From positions 4,735,501 through 4,799,500 of the forward strand of contig NC_134018.1 of the NCBI RefSeq assembly GCF_040712315.1: a stretch of 64,000 nt of DNA, given 5' to 3'. Within the stretch, counting starts at the first letter, position 1; each line of letters starts with the position of its first letter. The position numbers were made by a program, and so were the translations under genes. Origin of the DNA: Castanea sativa. Its lineage: Eukaryota; Streptophyta; Magnoliopsida; Fagales; Fagaceae. This document shows positions 35,924 through 47,580 of this stretch, piece after piece. The notes beneath the pieces were generated by a model that saw only the letters and a list, made by a program, of their open reading frames with translations, ran no database searches and was not told where the DNA came from.

Positions 35924-38900
35924 ATGGATCAATCTCAATCTCTCAATGCTCCACCATATTTTGATGGAAGTGACTATGCTTTTTGGAAAGGCGGCACTTG
36001 CAGTAGCCAATGCAAATAGCAAGGCACTGAATGCTATTTTTTGTGGTGTTTCTCCATATGAGTTTCACAGGATTTATAATAATTGCCAAGGAGGCATGGC
36101 AAATATTGGAGACCACCTATGAAGGAACAAAGAAAGTCAAGGACACTAAATTGTAGATGCTAACTACTCGATTTGAAGAGCTGAAAATGAGTGACGACTA
36201 GTCATTCAACTCATTCTATGGCAAGCTGAATGAGGTAATTATCGGCAAGTTCAACTTGGGTGAAAAGACGGAGGACTCAAAGATAGTAAGGAAAATCCTT
36301 CGATCATTGCCGGAGAGCTTTCGTACGAAGGTTACAGCTATTGAAGAGAGTAAGAACCTTGATGATATCAAAGTTCAAGAATTAGTTGGCTCACTTCAAA
36401 CTTATGACCTGTCATTACCATCACAGAAGAAGAGCAAATCCCTTGCTCTAAAGACGATCAATGAGAGGGTGGAAACTCACAACTCATCAGATGAGGATGA
36501 GGTCGAGAAAGATGTGGCATATCTTGTAAAGAATTTTTGAAAGTTCTTGAAATTCAAGAAGAATGGAAAATTTGCTGAGAAGGGAAAATTCCCAAGTTTC
36601 GGGAAAGATAAAAAGGAATTTAAGAGGAAAGATGGGAATGAGTCTTAATCCTTTCAAGGAATCACATGCTTTGGATGCAATGGACATGGACATGTCAAGA
36701 AAAAGTGTCCCAATTATTTGAGGGGGAAGGGCAGGTGTATGCCACCACTCTTAGTGATTCCCACTCCTTTGATTCAGATTCAAATGAAAGCTATGATCGA
36801 GAGGGAAACTTCTCTGCATTCATGACCATTGCTCATGTGGAATCTTAGGATGATTTAAGTATGTTGGTGAAAGAGCTTGGTGAGTAAACTGAATTGGAGT
36901 CAGTTGGGATAGCGGAAGTATTCGATGATGAGGAAGATGAAAGAGTAGAGGGACTGCAAGAGACCTACAACTCTTTCCTTGAGAAGACCGGTGAATATGT
37001 AAAAGTAGCTAATGCAGCCATTAAGAAAATGAAGAGAGCAGAGCAAGACTACAAGAGTCTTTTAGTTTGATACAAGGAGACTAAGTGTGAAGTTGAGACG
37101 CTGAATGGAGAGCTGACCAAAGCCTACTCAAAGATAAAATTTCTTAAGCTTGAGGTGGTTCAAGCTAATGCTAAAATAGAGCGAGTCTCCTCCAAGAAGC
37201 TTGATGAAATTTTTGCTCACCAAAAACCTTTTTCCAACAAAAGTGGATTGGGATACACCAGAGAGACTAGTGTTGACACCTCATTTTGCAACCTGTATTT
37301 AACCTCACTTGAAGGGTAAAATGGTAATTTTGCCTTGGAAATATGCATCTTGATTCTAGTCATTAGATCCTTAATCTCATTTCACCAAAATGATCTTGAT
37401 ATTGTAACGATCAAATCGATTGGCCATAAGCCCTAATCGGACCACTAGATTGAAAGTTATCATCAAATCAAGTTTTAATGACTGAGATGCACTATCACAA
37501 ATTGAGTCCGACCATATGTGATTATGAACAATTGATTTCAATTAGTTATATGGATAATTAATTTGAGATCAATGATGTGTCATAATTTGATTGGTTAGGA
37601 CTACATTTTATAGTGGTTGCACAAGCCTAATTAACTAGATAATTAAACATTAATTATTCAATGAGTAATTTGTACAATTATCTTTTAATTAGAGTAAATT
37701 TGGAATCAATTAAGTCTGAAATGGGAGTGATTGGAGCCATTTAATGTTAATTGGGAGCTAATTTGGGACCTATTAATGTTAATTGTGCTGAAACCATTTT
37801 CTAACAAATGACCTCTGCTCACTATTTCATCGGTATCTCTCAAAATATTTTGAATCTGTGAATGAGGTTAATATTCCTAGAAACTAGACATTCAGGGCTT
37901 TAATTTGAGCACAAGAATGAGACAATTCCGATCAGAATTGCGTTAGATATGATTTTTCGAAATTGGCTCTACAAGTTGTTACAGTAGCTACAGGAAAACC
38001 GAATTTTGGCTTGCTCCTCACTCCCATCAATCTCTACATTTAATACTCCAGATTTCTCCCAAGGCTAAAATGAGGTCTAGCTTCATGATTTTTTGTCAAC
38101 CCTCATTAATGATCTTCCATTCATATTTCATCCACCACTACTATATAATCCCCCCCTCCTTCATTCCAGAACAAACAAAAACCCCCTCTTTTCTCCTTTC
38201 TTGAGTTCTGGAAAGTTGAGTAGTCTTGTCATATCTTGGTCTTCTTGAGACTTAAGGTATTGAGTGAGACTCACTCTTCCTCTCCTAACTATTCTTTTCC
38301 CCCACCCTTAGGACCTCTACCAAGAGTCTCCTCCTCCACCATATGGATTTTGCATGAAGGTATAATCTCTTTCCCTAACTTGTTTTGTTGTTGAGATGAT
38401 GATAATTTAAGATTAAAGCATGATAGTGACCATTTAAATTTCCTATGTATATGTTTGAATGTTTTTAAATGTTCTTATATGTTTTTCACATGTTATTGGT
38501 TGTTCATCACATGTTCATGCATAAACACTAGTTTTGATCTTAAATCCATATAAAAAATATGAAAAACATGTTTGTTTCATAATTCTTTCAAATCCTTGAA
38601 TCTAGGATATCACCATCCACACACATTCACTAGAATTTAATTTTCAAATCCAAATGCAATGCTTAATAAATTGAATTAGGATTTATCACATGCACACATA
38701 TTAAATTCAACATGCAAATTGATTGACAACATATTGGATGATGTGATATGAATGTTTGGCCACCATAATCTAGAAAACTAGTTTCACCGGGTAAGGTGGG
38801 TGCCTAACACCTTCCCACCTTGTAACATAGCCTCCGAACTTAGATCAAGGGTTAGTAGATCAAATGCTTATCCATGTAATTTTCAATTTTTAGATTGTAA

Positions 38901-39718
38901 CTAGGAAACAAAGCCATGTACTTTATCTTAGATTGTATCTAGGACTAAAGCCATGTAATTTTCCTATGATCAATGTAAATTCAATTGAAAAGTAATAAAA
39001 TGAGGAATTTTTCAATTTCGGTTTTCTTAATTTTTCAATAATTAAATAAGTGGCGACTCCATTGTAAAACCCTTAATCTAAAGGGGAAAATATAACTAGT
39101 CGAACCTCTATTTTGAGAAGCAATAACACGATTCCACCCATTCACCTGGGTTTGGCCCAACACTCTATGAAACGGGCTGGGGGCACGGTCTCTCACAAGT
39201 TCGGTTGCTAATATATCCAAGGAAATAAAATATGTGAAAGCTAAAGAACAAGTGGTAGAAACTTCTATTGTTGAGAAAGTGAAGCCTAAAAAGAAGCAGA
39301 ACATGACTGACCAAAGGTTTTTGACTAAGCCACCTAACCAATCAGTGGTCAAACCTAAGGGTAAAGGGAAATCTCTCCCAAAGTCACAAAGATGTCCTAG
39401 AACTCAACATGTCTGCCATCACTGTGGAATTTTAGGACACACCAGACCAAATTGTCATAAGCTCCAAGCGTTGAAGAATTCAAGTAATGAAAGGTCGAGA
39501 GGACAAAGATATGGCAAAGGAAATTGGACTGCTGAGCAATCTATAGGTTAAGAAAGTAATCCTAGAATGAGGGATGTGATGAAGACGATTAATGCCTTCA
39601 CCACATGTTTGACAAGCTTCACCAGAAGGTTCGAAATTTAGAATAATGGTACCCAATCCTCTAGGGATATCACCCCAATCGTAAGTGTCGTGTGAGTGAA
39701 GAAGGGTACTCATGCATA
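35924..39718 (+). pseudogene. gag of the 10-kb Copia element, interrupted by a nested LTR
   Basis: Starts ATGGATCAATCT with the N-terminal APPYFDGSDYAFWK motif. A frameshift or deletion near 35985 follows, then a UBN2-type capsid region (about 36040-36440; FEELKMSDD and RKILRSLPESF). An acidic linker leads to a first CCHC zinc knuckle at 36667-36708 (C-x2-C-x4-H-x4-C). A coiled-coil-like region (36900-37230) precedes the nested insertion at 37271-39197. The frame resumes in a Lys-rich stretch and a second CCHC knuckle (CHHCGILGHTRPNC, 39413-39455), ending at a stop at 39716-39718. In-frame stops at 36538 and 36646, among others, disable it. Gag proteins package RNA into virus-like particles. 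Two knuckles and this length fit the Sirevirus type. Confidence 0.82.
37271..39197 (+). mobile_element. LTR-like unit nested inside the gag
   Basis: Begins TGTTGACACCTCATTTTGC and ends GGTCTCTCACA; about 1.93 kb. ACTAG at the left edge and ACAAG at the right edge may be a worn 5-bp target duplication. The gag sense continues across it (RETS to VANIS). It contains GGGTGCCTAACACCTTCCCACC and GTGGCGACTCC, motifs I associate with Ty3/gypsy terminal regions. No coding domain is present. A related but degraded stretch lies at about 61730-62062. Confidence 0.7.
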
Positions 39719-41160
39719 AGCATTACAACATGTCCATGCATTAATTCTTCCTATGTTTTGTGACTTTGTTTGGTTGTGCATTTTTTGTTATCATTCCAAC
39801 ACGTGTTGAAAAGTCTGTTTTGTTTGTTTTTCACTTTGAATGTTTTTATATTTTTTTATCAATCTTTTCTTACTTTTATGTCAAAAATCCAAAAACACAT
39901 AAAAAGTAGAAAATCCAAAAAGTTTGATCGGCATTGTTGTGTTTTGTCACAAGCATATTTTGCCTTGTACCTTTATACATTTAAGAGTGTAGCTTGTTCT
40001 CTATGCACTCATATCATTGTGAGAGAAATCTTGACATCTATGTGACTGTTGTAAATAGATCTTCGAACTTTTCATGAATGATTAGTTAATGGTTTTGTTG
40101 ATCTTGAAACTTGCATAGACTTGTGCTTATATATCTTCCCACTATTTTATTTTTTTGTAAAAAGCTCAACAAATGTAAAGCTCAAAATGAAAAGAGATAA
40201 TGAGCTACAATAGCCTTTGCACATACTAGTATTTGACTGGGAAAAAGGGAAAGCGACTTTTGTGAAAAATGTATAATGCCTAAAAAGCCAAAGGCTTGCT
40301 CATCATTTTGAAATATCAATAATTTCAAGCATCGATCTCTAAATGAGATGTATTGATTCAAAAAGATCAAATGTTATGATCTAAATTGAGCCAAATGAAA
40401 AGCTTCAAAATAATGTTATCTAGTTTTGTGAGAGGTCATATATGCATATTTCTATAATTGAGATGGATCACTTCTCCTCATGCTAATTGTGTATGCCTTG
40501 GTTGAATTGATCATTGAAGCTTCACATTAGACTAAGGACTATCTCATTTTTGGTACCCACACACTTCACACTTGTCTATGTTCAATGAATGCCTTATTCA
40601 TTTGTGTGATTGTACTTGATTAAATGTGTTGCACATGCTCAACTATATGTTTATCAAACACAAAAAGATTTTTGAGTGTTTTAGTTGTTTTTGGAAAGTA
40701 TGTTTGTTTTGAAAATTTTCAAAAATTTCAAAAATTTGTGCAACCTTGTTTTGGCGACTTGCCTCATTGGTCAAGTTAGTCGCATGCCTCAATCGCGAGC
40801 TTACTCAGTAGGTTTTCGCGACCCCTTGGTGGATCAAAGTCCCAGTCTTGAAAAAGACTTAGAAAAATTTTCAAAAATCTGAATTTTTAAATTTCTAGCG
40901 ACTCAGTTTGGTGACTTGTTCGTGAGTGGAAGCTTCAGTCGCGAGTTTACTCAGAAGGTTTGGCGACTCCCATCGCGACTTACTCGCAAGTGGCACTTCC
41001 AGTTACAAAAAACACTTAACAAAATTTTCAAAATTTTGTCTCAAGGGTTTTTGGCGGCTTATTTTGGCGACTTGTTCACGACTTAATTCAGTCGCGAAAA
41101 ACGCGTGTTTTGCGCTTTAAGGACAGTTTTTAAAAACTTTTCAGTTTTCCCTTGAACATT
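39719..41160 (+). other. Non-coding interior of the Copia element with CGACTT-type repeats
   Basis: The region where pol would be expected. It shows no protease, integrase or RT motif in any frame provided. Around 40740-41100, degenerate TTGGCGACTT/TCGCGA motifs recur, similar to those in the LTR U3. Confidence 0.6.
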
Positions 41161-41269
41161 TTTTACTGTTCATTGTCTTGTCCATTCTTCTCTCTCACAA
41201 ACTCACCGTGTTTCTCCATCAAAAACCTCCATTTTTCAGCATCATCTCAACTTCAATCTTCAAGAAAAG

Positions 41270-41806
41270 GTATGGGTTTTCTAACTTTCTCTAAGTATTT
41301 CATGTTTATAGACTTGACTTCTTGGATTTTGAATTATTGTTGAGATTTGATACATATGATGATTCAAATATGGTTTGGGTATAATTTTTGTTGAGTTTGC
41401 TTGAATGGGTTGTGTTGATTTTGATTTTTGCTGCTTGTTATACATGTGTTCATGTTTGTGTCTCATTTTTGAGTAGTGTATCAAGTTTGTGCTGTGTTGT
41501 GCATGTCATCCTTATAGAAAATTGTTTTAGGAACAGTTACTTGTGTTTCCGTGGATTTCATAGATTACATTGTGCTTTGCTGTGTCTGCACAATCATCAC
41601 ATTTGCACATCACACGCACCAGTGTTGCTCATGCTCATATACATGCTTACATACTGCATACTTGGTTCATTTACCATGATTGTGTAATAAGTTCTGTTTC
41701 AACTATGGATGCTTATTTCATAGACTAACTTAGATCTAAATCAAGTTTATGTTTGTGGCTTGTGGTTTTGCACTTGGTTCTTTGCTGTGTGTATGCTCTT
41801 TTGCAG
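41270..41806 (+). other. Probable intron in the leader of the extra ORF
   Basis: A CT-rich leader ends CAAGAAAAG|GTATGG (GT at 41270) and a pyrimidine-rich acceptor TGCTCTTTTGCAG ends at 41806, directly before the ATG at 41807. The 537-bp stretch is T-rich, as plant introns are. No transcript evidence is available here. Confidence 0.6.
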
Positions 41807-42940
41807 ATGTATCATCGTTCCTCTCAAGGAAAAGAACTTGTAATTGATGTTATGTCATCCCCTGCAAAATGGACTCGATATTCATCTCAAGTTTCAAATA
41901 GTGAGAGATTCAAGACTCCCCTCAATTCATAGACTTTCTCAAGCATTTTTGAAGATGCTTCCACTATGGTGGAGCGAGTTGTAAAATTTGATACCTTGAG
42001 AACAACATTTATTCCTCAGATCTTTGAAGTAAAAGATTGGGCTAACCTGTTCGGGAACTTCGAAGACCCAATTGATGAATTGGTTAAGGAGTTTTATTCA
42101 AACGCTAGATACACCAACGTTGAGTTACAGTGTTGGGTACGAGGAAAGGAGTTCAACATCAATCCAGACTACATTGCAAAGGTTCTTTGAATCAATAGAC
42201 TGGCAAATGTAGACCTCACTCCATATGATGATAGACTTCCTGAGGTTCAAGATATTCTTCAAATTCTTGGGCCAGATCATGAGATTTCATCCAAAGGCAC
42301 GTCCATTGGAACAGCAAAGTTTGCACCTGATTTGACGACTCTCAAATTGATCATGTTCTTCAACCTTTATCCACTCTCGAACACTGCATTCATCAACCTT
42401 GGAAGAGCGCAATTTCTATGTGATCTCATCACCAAAGTTCAAATTGACATCTTTGCCCACATCTTCCAGTTAATAGGGAAAACAACAGCTTGTACAGCAG
42501 CAAGAACATGCCTACCTTTTTGTAGTCTAATCATGAAGATCATGGTTCTTGAAGGTGTTCGTCTACCAACTGATGGAAAAATACTAGCACGTCTTTGACC
42601 ATTATCCATGATATCTCTTCAAGCAAGTAAGAGTCACTCCTCTAAAGCACCTAAGAATGCATCTTTCACTCTTGCCACTCCATCCGGTCATGGCTTAGCA
42701 ATACCTGTGCATACCGAGATTGCATCTCCTCTCGCCCCTGAGTTGCAGACCATTAACACTCAGACTATATCTTCTAGCTCTCAAGTTGACAGGTTGAGCA
42801 CCTTGATAGAGGGTGTGTACCAGCGTATTTCCAGAATTGAAAGGGTTATCTACTCCACCAATAACCAGGTTCAAATGCGTCTAACAACCATTGAGACACA
42901 GTTGGATGCTATTCAACAAAAGCTTGAGGACAATCTTTAG
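41807..42940 (+). pseudogene. Extra sense ORF of the Copia element, 'putative plant transposon protein' type
   Basis: One reading frame of 377 codons runs from the ATG at 41807 to a TAG ending at 42940, interrupted only by three stops: TAG 41930-41932, TGA 42188-42190 and TGA 42596-42598. There is no frameshift. The N-terminal 40 residues are polar. A globular middle part (WANLFGNFEDPIDELVKEFY, CWVRGKEFNINPDYIAKVL, LTTLKLIMFFNLYPLSN) matches the plant-transposon-protein domain I recall from large plant genomes. A Ser/Pro-rich linker leads to a C-terminal amphipathic helix (MRLTTIETQLDAIQQKLE), probably a coiled coil. Its place downstream of gag, with its own leader and intron, is like the env-like ORF of Sireviruses, but I see no signal peptide or membrane segment. 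The function is unknown. Confidence 0.7.
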
Positions 42941-43685
42941 CTATTCGTGCCAAAAAGGGGGAGAGCAAACTCTTTGTTCTTTGCATAGTTTTGGATGATG
43001 GCATATAGTAAAGGGGAGAGCACCACAGAAATGGGTAGTGTGCATATTGAAATAGGGAGTTGTGTGAACTCAAAAGGATACATACACACATACTTTTCTC
43101 TTACTGTTTATAGCTTATATATCTTTTGGATATTTATTGTGCTTTTGGGTACTTTGGTTTATATATTTCAGTTGTTTTTCAATTCTTGTGTTTTGTACCC
43201 ATGCTTTGTAGCTTAGTACTTGTTATTAATGTTATGCATTTCTTTAAGTACATCACTCTTGTGCCCTTGTTGGATTTTATATCCTTGATGCAATTACCTT
43301 GTGTTGTTGTATCGGTTGAGTGTTGGACATGCAAATGATTCTTTGCATTAAGCTTATTTGCCTGCATGTCCGGATGCTCACTCCTTGTGAGAATGATCAT
43401 TGTAGTCACTATTTATAGTAATTGCTCGTTTTTTGGTCAAGCCGTGCTTTACTGTTATTCATTATTGCTTGATCGCATTGTGCTTGCTCCATATGCATTT
43501 CAAGTTTTCTGCTTACAATGATCATATTGTGTTGTTGTTTTCAGGAAATACTTGTCCGTATGGTTTAAGAGCTTCACAGATTCTAGAGTTAGGTGTGAGT
43601 GAGTTTTGTTCAACTGTTCCCAACTCACATGTTAAGTCTACAGTTTGCTTTAAGGTTTTGTCACGGAATAGCCAAAGGATGAGAT

Positions 43686-44778
43686 TGTAAGATTGAATTT
43701 ATTCAATCATTTTGTTGGCTTTATTCCATGCCAATTTGCTTGTAATTCTGCATTTAGAAACCTTGCATTTAGAAACCCTATATTTAGGTGGGAATCATGT
43801 AAGGGTAATGTGTGAGAGAGTGTGAAGAAAAGTTCAAGAGTGTGCAGTCAAACAGCAGGGCCTCGCAACTGGCTCGCGGCTGGCAAGTCGCTAAAGGAGG
43901 CACACGTGTGAAGCATGCAGAGGAGGTAAAGAGCCACGCCAGTTGGAACACTACAGGACAGAACTTCCAGTCTGGCCAAGTAGTTAGCTCGTGACCCAGA
44001 CTCATGACTAATTCAAGTCGCCAGACCACTCTGTTTGGGAAAAAATGACCTTTTGCATTCCAAACACACACCAGTATAAATACCCCTTATACCCACGTAT
44101 TGTGGAGAGCTTCCAAAGAGAATTTTAAGAGAGAAACCCTAGAGAAGAACAAGATTGACTCATCCATAATCTTCATCCTTTGATTCTCCAAATTCCTCTA
44201 CTCTCACCCTCTCCATTGTTACATCCTTGAGAGGTACATTTAGCCAAATCATTTTCTCACCATACCCATATCTATGAGAAGGTTATTTGGTGCTTGGCAA
44301 GCAGTTAGGAAGGGACCAATTGATATTGGTTATGCTATGGGCTATAGTGGAATCCGGTAAGCTAGAGAAGACAAAGGTTAGACGTAACCTCGTTGGAGCA
44401 AAAAGTTTGAAAGGCTTAGGTACACTGGGTAGATTAGGCTTGAAGGGTCTTCTGCTGTTCATGTATCCTAACTTCATTTTCTAGTGGATTATTGACCACT
44501 TGGAGGGCAGCAGAGAGGTTTTACGCCGAGGACTTCCATTTCTTCTTTGATAACACATCATTGTGTTGTCTTTGTGTTTGCATCTCTCTTCTCTTAATCT
44601 TTACCTTTTAATTGTTATTGTGGTTGTGATTAATTTTGGTTTAGATTGTTTTGCCAATTCTGATTTAGCTTATTTTCATATTCCGCACATACATTGTTTA
44701 ATAATAAGCTTGTGTTGATAATTTGTAAATTGGGGGTCTAAACATTCTTAGGTGTTTTACACACTTATTAAACATTCA
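43686..44778 (+). repeat. 3' LTR of the 10-kb Copia element
   Basis: Starts TGTAAGATTGAATTTATTC, ends TTATTAAACATTCA; 1093 bp. It differs from the 5' LTR by many substitutions and small indels (for example an extra partly duplicated GCATTTAGAAACC), so the insertion is not recent. Confidence 0.9.
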
Positions 44779-44783
44779 GTACA

Positions 44784-45114
44784 CACTTTTTTATATACTG
44801 GATATGGCACGCATTTCCTCTAGTAGTTCTCTACGATATTCCTGCTCAATTGGAACGGCTAACATCTCTTATATCAATGTACCTTTTTTTGAATTGGTAG
44901 AAATATTTTGACTTTAATTGAAATCAGAATGTCCATTGTAATGATGCCACTCTATCTTTATGAATTAATTTACGAAAGTATCATGGCTGTGGTGATATCC
45001 TTTTATAGGTTCTACATTCCCTTTGGAGAATTCCTACACTATCTAGTTTTGATGTGCTTTAAGGTGAAGTTACGAAACTTATGCATAACACAAAGACTTT
45101 ACCAACTAATAAGC
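44784..45114. other. Unassigned sequence right of the Copia element
   Basis: No gene recognised. Confidence 0.4.
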
Positions 45115-45350
45115 ATATTCAAATACATATAACCTTATTATCTTAAATGTACTTATAGACATAAACATCTTCAGCATATTTATAAACATATCAGTAACAA
45201 TGATGGTTTTACTCAAAAACTTATTAAGCTTCACCCACTCTAATGTTATTTTAGATAAACGTTATTTCAACTTTTTGTTTTTTCAACTTCATTATGAACA
45301 CAGTGGGCCGTACCTTATAGGATGAAGTAAAGGTAAGCAATAAAATTCAT
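45115..45350 (+). repeat. Direct repeat flanking the 10-kb Copia element, right copy
   Basis: The partner of 34190-34440; it predates the Copia insertion. Confidence 0.65.
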
Positions 45351-45362
45351 GCTTTTAAGTAG

Positions 45363-45487
45363 AATTTTTTTTTTTTTTTTTTTCACTTTTCAATTGCTAA
45401 CCCCGCAGCTCGAACCCTTTCTCCCCTAGACTCCCAAGCACTTTGTACATGGGGAGGTGCCAATTCAACTACAAGGCCTTTGACATC
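45363..45487 (-). mobile_element. tRNA-derived SINE
   Basis: On the minus strand it begins near GGCCTTGTAGTTGAATTGG, has a B-box-like GGGTTCGAGCTGCGG and ends in an A-run (T-run 45366-45382 on the plus strand). The target duplication was not resolved. Confidence 0.65.
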
Positions 45488-45574
45488 TATGCAATATAAT
45501 AATTGAAGCCTTTATAATTAATTGTGCTTGTCTTTTATTATAATACATTACTCACTTTCCATTTCATTCCTCCC

Positions 45575-45580
<6 letters not shown>

Positions 45581-45620
<40 letters not shown>
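45581..45620. repeat. (CT)n microsatellite
   Basis: An uninterrupted CT dinucleotide run of about 38 bp. Confidence 0.95.
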
Positions 45621-45621
<1 letters not shown>

Positions 45622-46019
45622 CTTAATTGTCATCTCTCATTCATTCCTCTCTTTTTTTCCCTAATAGAAGAACTCAATTTACGTTTCATTTGCCCCTTGA
45701 TACCTGAGATGCTTAATTGTTGAATCCTCACTTAAATATTGAAAGTTTTACATAAATTTAGACTTATAATTGAGTTTGAAAACTTCGAAAAAATTTATCT
45801 TGTGGATCGCTTTATTAGGAAAGGTTTCCTTTGGAGTGGTTTTTCTTATCCGTTTTTCACTTTGTCATTATGTCACCTCATTCTTGTGATTGATTTATGT
45901 GATTAATGACATTTTATTTGATATGCCTCATATGCTTCAACTAATTTACACATAATTGGTTAATTGAGATAATTTGGAATAATTGGATAATTTACAAATT
46001 AGTAAACATCAACGTGGGT
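45621..46019. other. Unassigned sequence
   Basis: No gene recognised. It could be part of the gypsy element to the right. Confidence 0.35.
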
Positions 46020-47349
46020 CTAAAACTTAATAATTGGAATGTTTGTTCTCTTACAAATGGACTTCTTCAATTGGATTCTACACGACTTGGATAACCACTT
46101 TCCTAGAAAACTCCCTACCTTCGTTGTTAGATGGTCTAAATTGATCGTTTTAGAAATGGAATTTCTTTTATAATATCGGTAATGAAAATGTGCCAAATGC
46201 TCTTGGAGGGAACTAGTTAAACCATCAAATTTCTCAAAATTTGGTTTTTGATAACCCATTGGGAATGAAATAGAATCATAATGAGCTGGAAAAGGTTTTT
46301 GATATCCATGAACGGGTGAATTTATAGATGCTTGAAATTCTTTAATTCCCTCAGCAATGAGTGTCTTTAATTCATCTTGTGATATAGAACTAGATGATGT
46401 GTGCCCTTCTTCGGCTGTAGGCACATGAGTTCTAGCTGATGTACTTGCTTGAGAAGCTACTTGGGCTGCCACGGTTGCTATTTCGGCATCTTTCTCAATG
46501 AGTTTCCTTTGCAACTCTTGAAGTTGCTCTTCTAAATTTGTGGAGCTAGTTACTAAAACTGGCATGTCTTCAGAATCACTTTCATCTGAGATCTTTAACA
46601 CTTTGCCAAATTGATCCATTATAATTTTTGGAAAGTCTTCTTCTTGAAAAATAACTCTGAATCTCCGTATAGTGGACTATGAAAATCACTTTGTGTTTCC
46701 ATAGTATCAGAAGAAGTGGTGGAGATTGAAGAATCATCAATAATGGATTTGGACATGAGGCGGTCCCTAGAGTGTGTGATAGGACCTAAGTAAGGCCTTG
46801 GTGAATTATTAGTCTCCTCACAAATCTCTGTCACATTTTTGTGCTTTGAACTTGTCCCTAATCCAAAATTTTCTTCTTTTGCCAACAAATAGCCAAAGAA
46901 GAATGCCCATTTTTGAACCTCCAAGTCACCTTTTGCTTTAGTGATGCCTTCTTCGAAATCTTGATAGATTTCTTAGTGATCCTAACTTTTGGGGTTTTGG
47001 GATGACTAGCTTCCCTTTCTTCAATTGAGGTCACCATTACTAACTCAGTTGTTCCCAATGAGATTGGGATGGAGCCAATCATGATTTGGATAGGGAGAAG
47101 CCTTGGGGCTATACTTATAGTGTTAGAGCCATTCTCATTTGAACCCTTGGTTTGGAATTTTTTAGCTTTAACACTTTTCCTTGCCCTCTTCTTCTTTGAA
47201 GTCTTTGAAGTGGATGAAACTTGGATGTTGGTCATGCGTTCATCATTCAGTACCTCAAGCTTGATGAAAAGGCGACCAAGGGTGAATGTCATGCGACAAC
47301 CACTTGCTCCTCGTGCAATTGCAAGAAGCTTGTGGAAGTAAACAGTCAC
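46020..47349 (-). pseudogene. Ty3/gypsy gag N-terminal half
   Basis: Three minus-strand open pieces (46858-47349, 46619-46924, 46020-46619) lie in order but in different frames. The first is Lys/Ser-rich. The last begins MDQFGKVLKIS, continues with a Glu/Gln coiled coil and reaches the start of the capsid domain (SFPMGYQKPNFEKFDG and EHLAHFHYRYY), after which the capsid breaks off near 46150. A leader with GGCACACCTGGTGGGG (47427-47450, minus strand) lies about 80 bp upstream, as in many plant Ty3/gypsy elements. Pol is absent. The LTR would lie to the right of 47460 but was not delimited. Confidence 0.72.
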
Positions 47350-47477
47350 TTGGGGAGCTATTGGTAAACCTAATTACAACATGAAAATTGATGTATAAGA
47401 AACATAGTTGGAGATAAAAAGGAGAATGGGGCCCACCAGGTGTGCCAAAAATTATGTTGACGAAAATTGTTAACCAA

Positions 47478-47580
47478 TGTTAAACAATAATTGTTAAATT
47501 ATATTTAACAAATATTGTCAAATTATGTTTAACAAACGTTGTCAAATTATGTTTAACAAGAATTGTCAAATTAGTTAATT
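47478..47580. repeat. Tandem repeat of about 26 bp, four copies
   Basis: TTGTCAAATTATGTTTAACAA-type units follow one another. Each unit contains an imperfect palindrome of the GTTAAATTATATTTAAC kind. It lies just upstream (minus-strand sense) of the gypsy leader. Confidence 0.8.

Larger units (their letters stand above)
34765..44778 (+). mobile_element. Complete 10.0-kb Sirevirus-like Copia element: gag plus an extra ORF, no pol
   Basis: The 5' LTR is 34765-35855 and the 3' LTR 43686-44778. The target duplication GTACA is perfect (34760-34764 and 44779-44783). A primer-binding site TTGGTATCGGAGC follows the 5' LTR (35857-35869). A purine-rich tract GCCAAAGGATGAGAT precedes the 3' LTR. Inside are a decayed gag with two CCHC knuckles, a nested LTR-like unit, and a second sense ORF. 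The region after that ORF has AAAAAGGGGGAGAG (near 42954), like the multiple polypurine tracts of Sireviruses. No protease, integrase, reverse transcriptase or RNase H is detectable, so it would depend on another element for these functions. Either pol was deleted, or this is a TR-GAG-type family. Confidence 0.88.

Noticed and set aside
43126..43690. Short hydrophobic plus-strand frames before the 3' LTR as an env-like protein
   Set aside because: They are T-rich chance frames in the spacer with no start context or conserved pattern.
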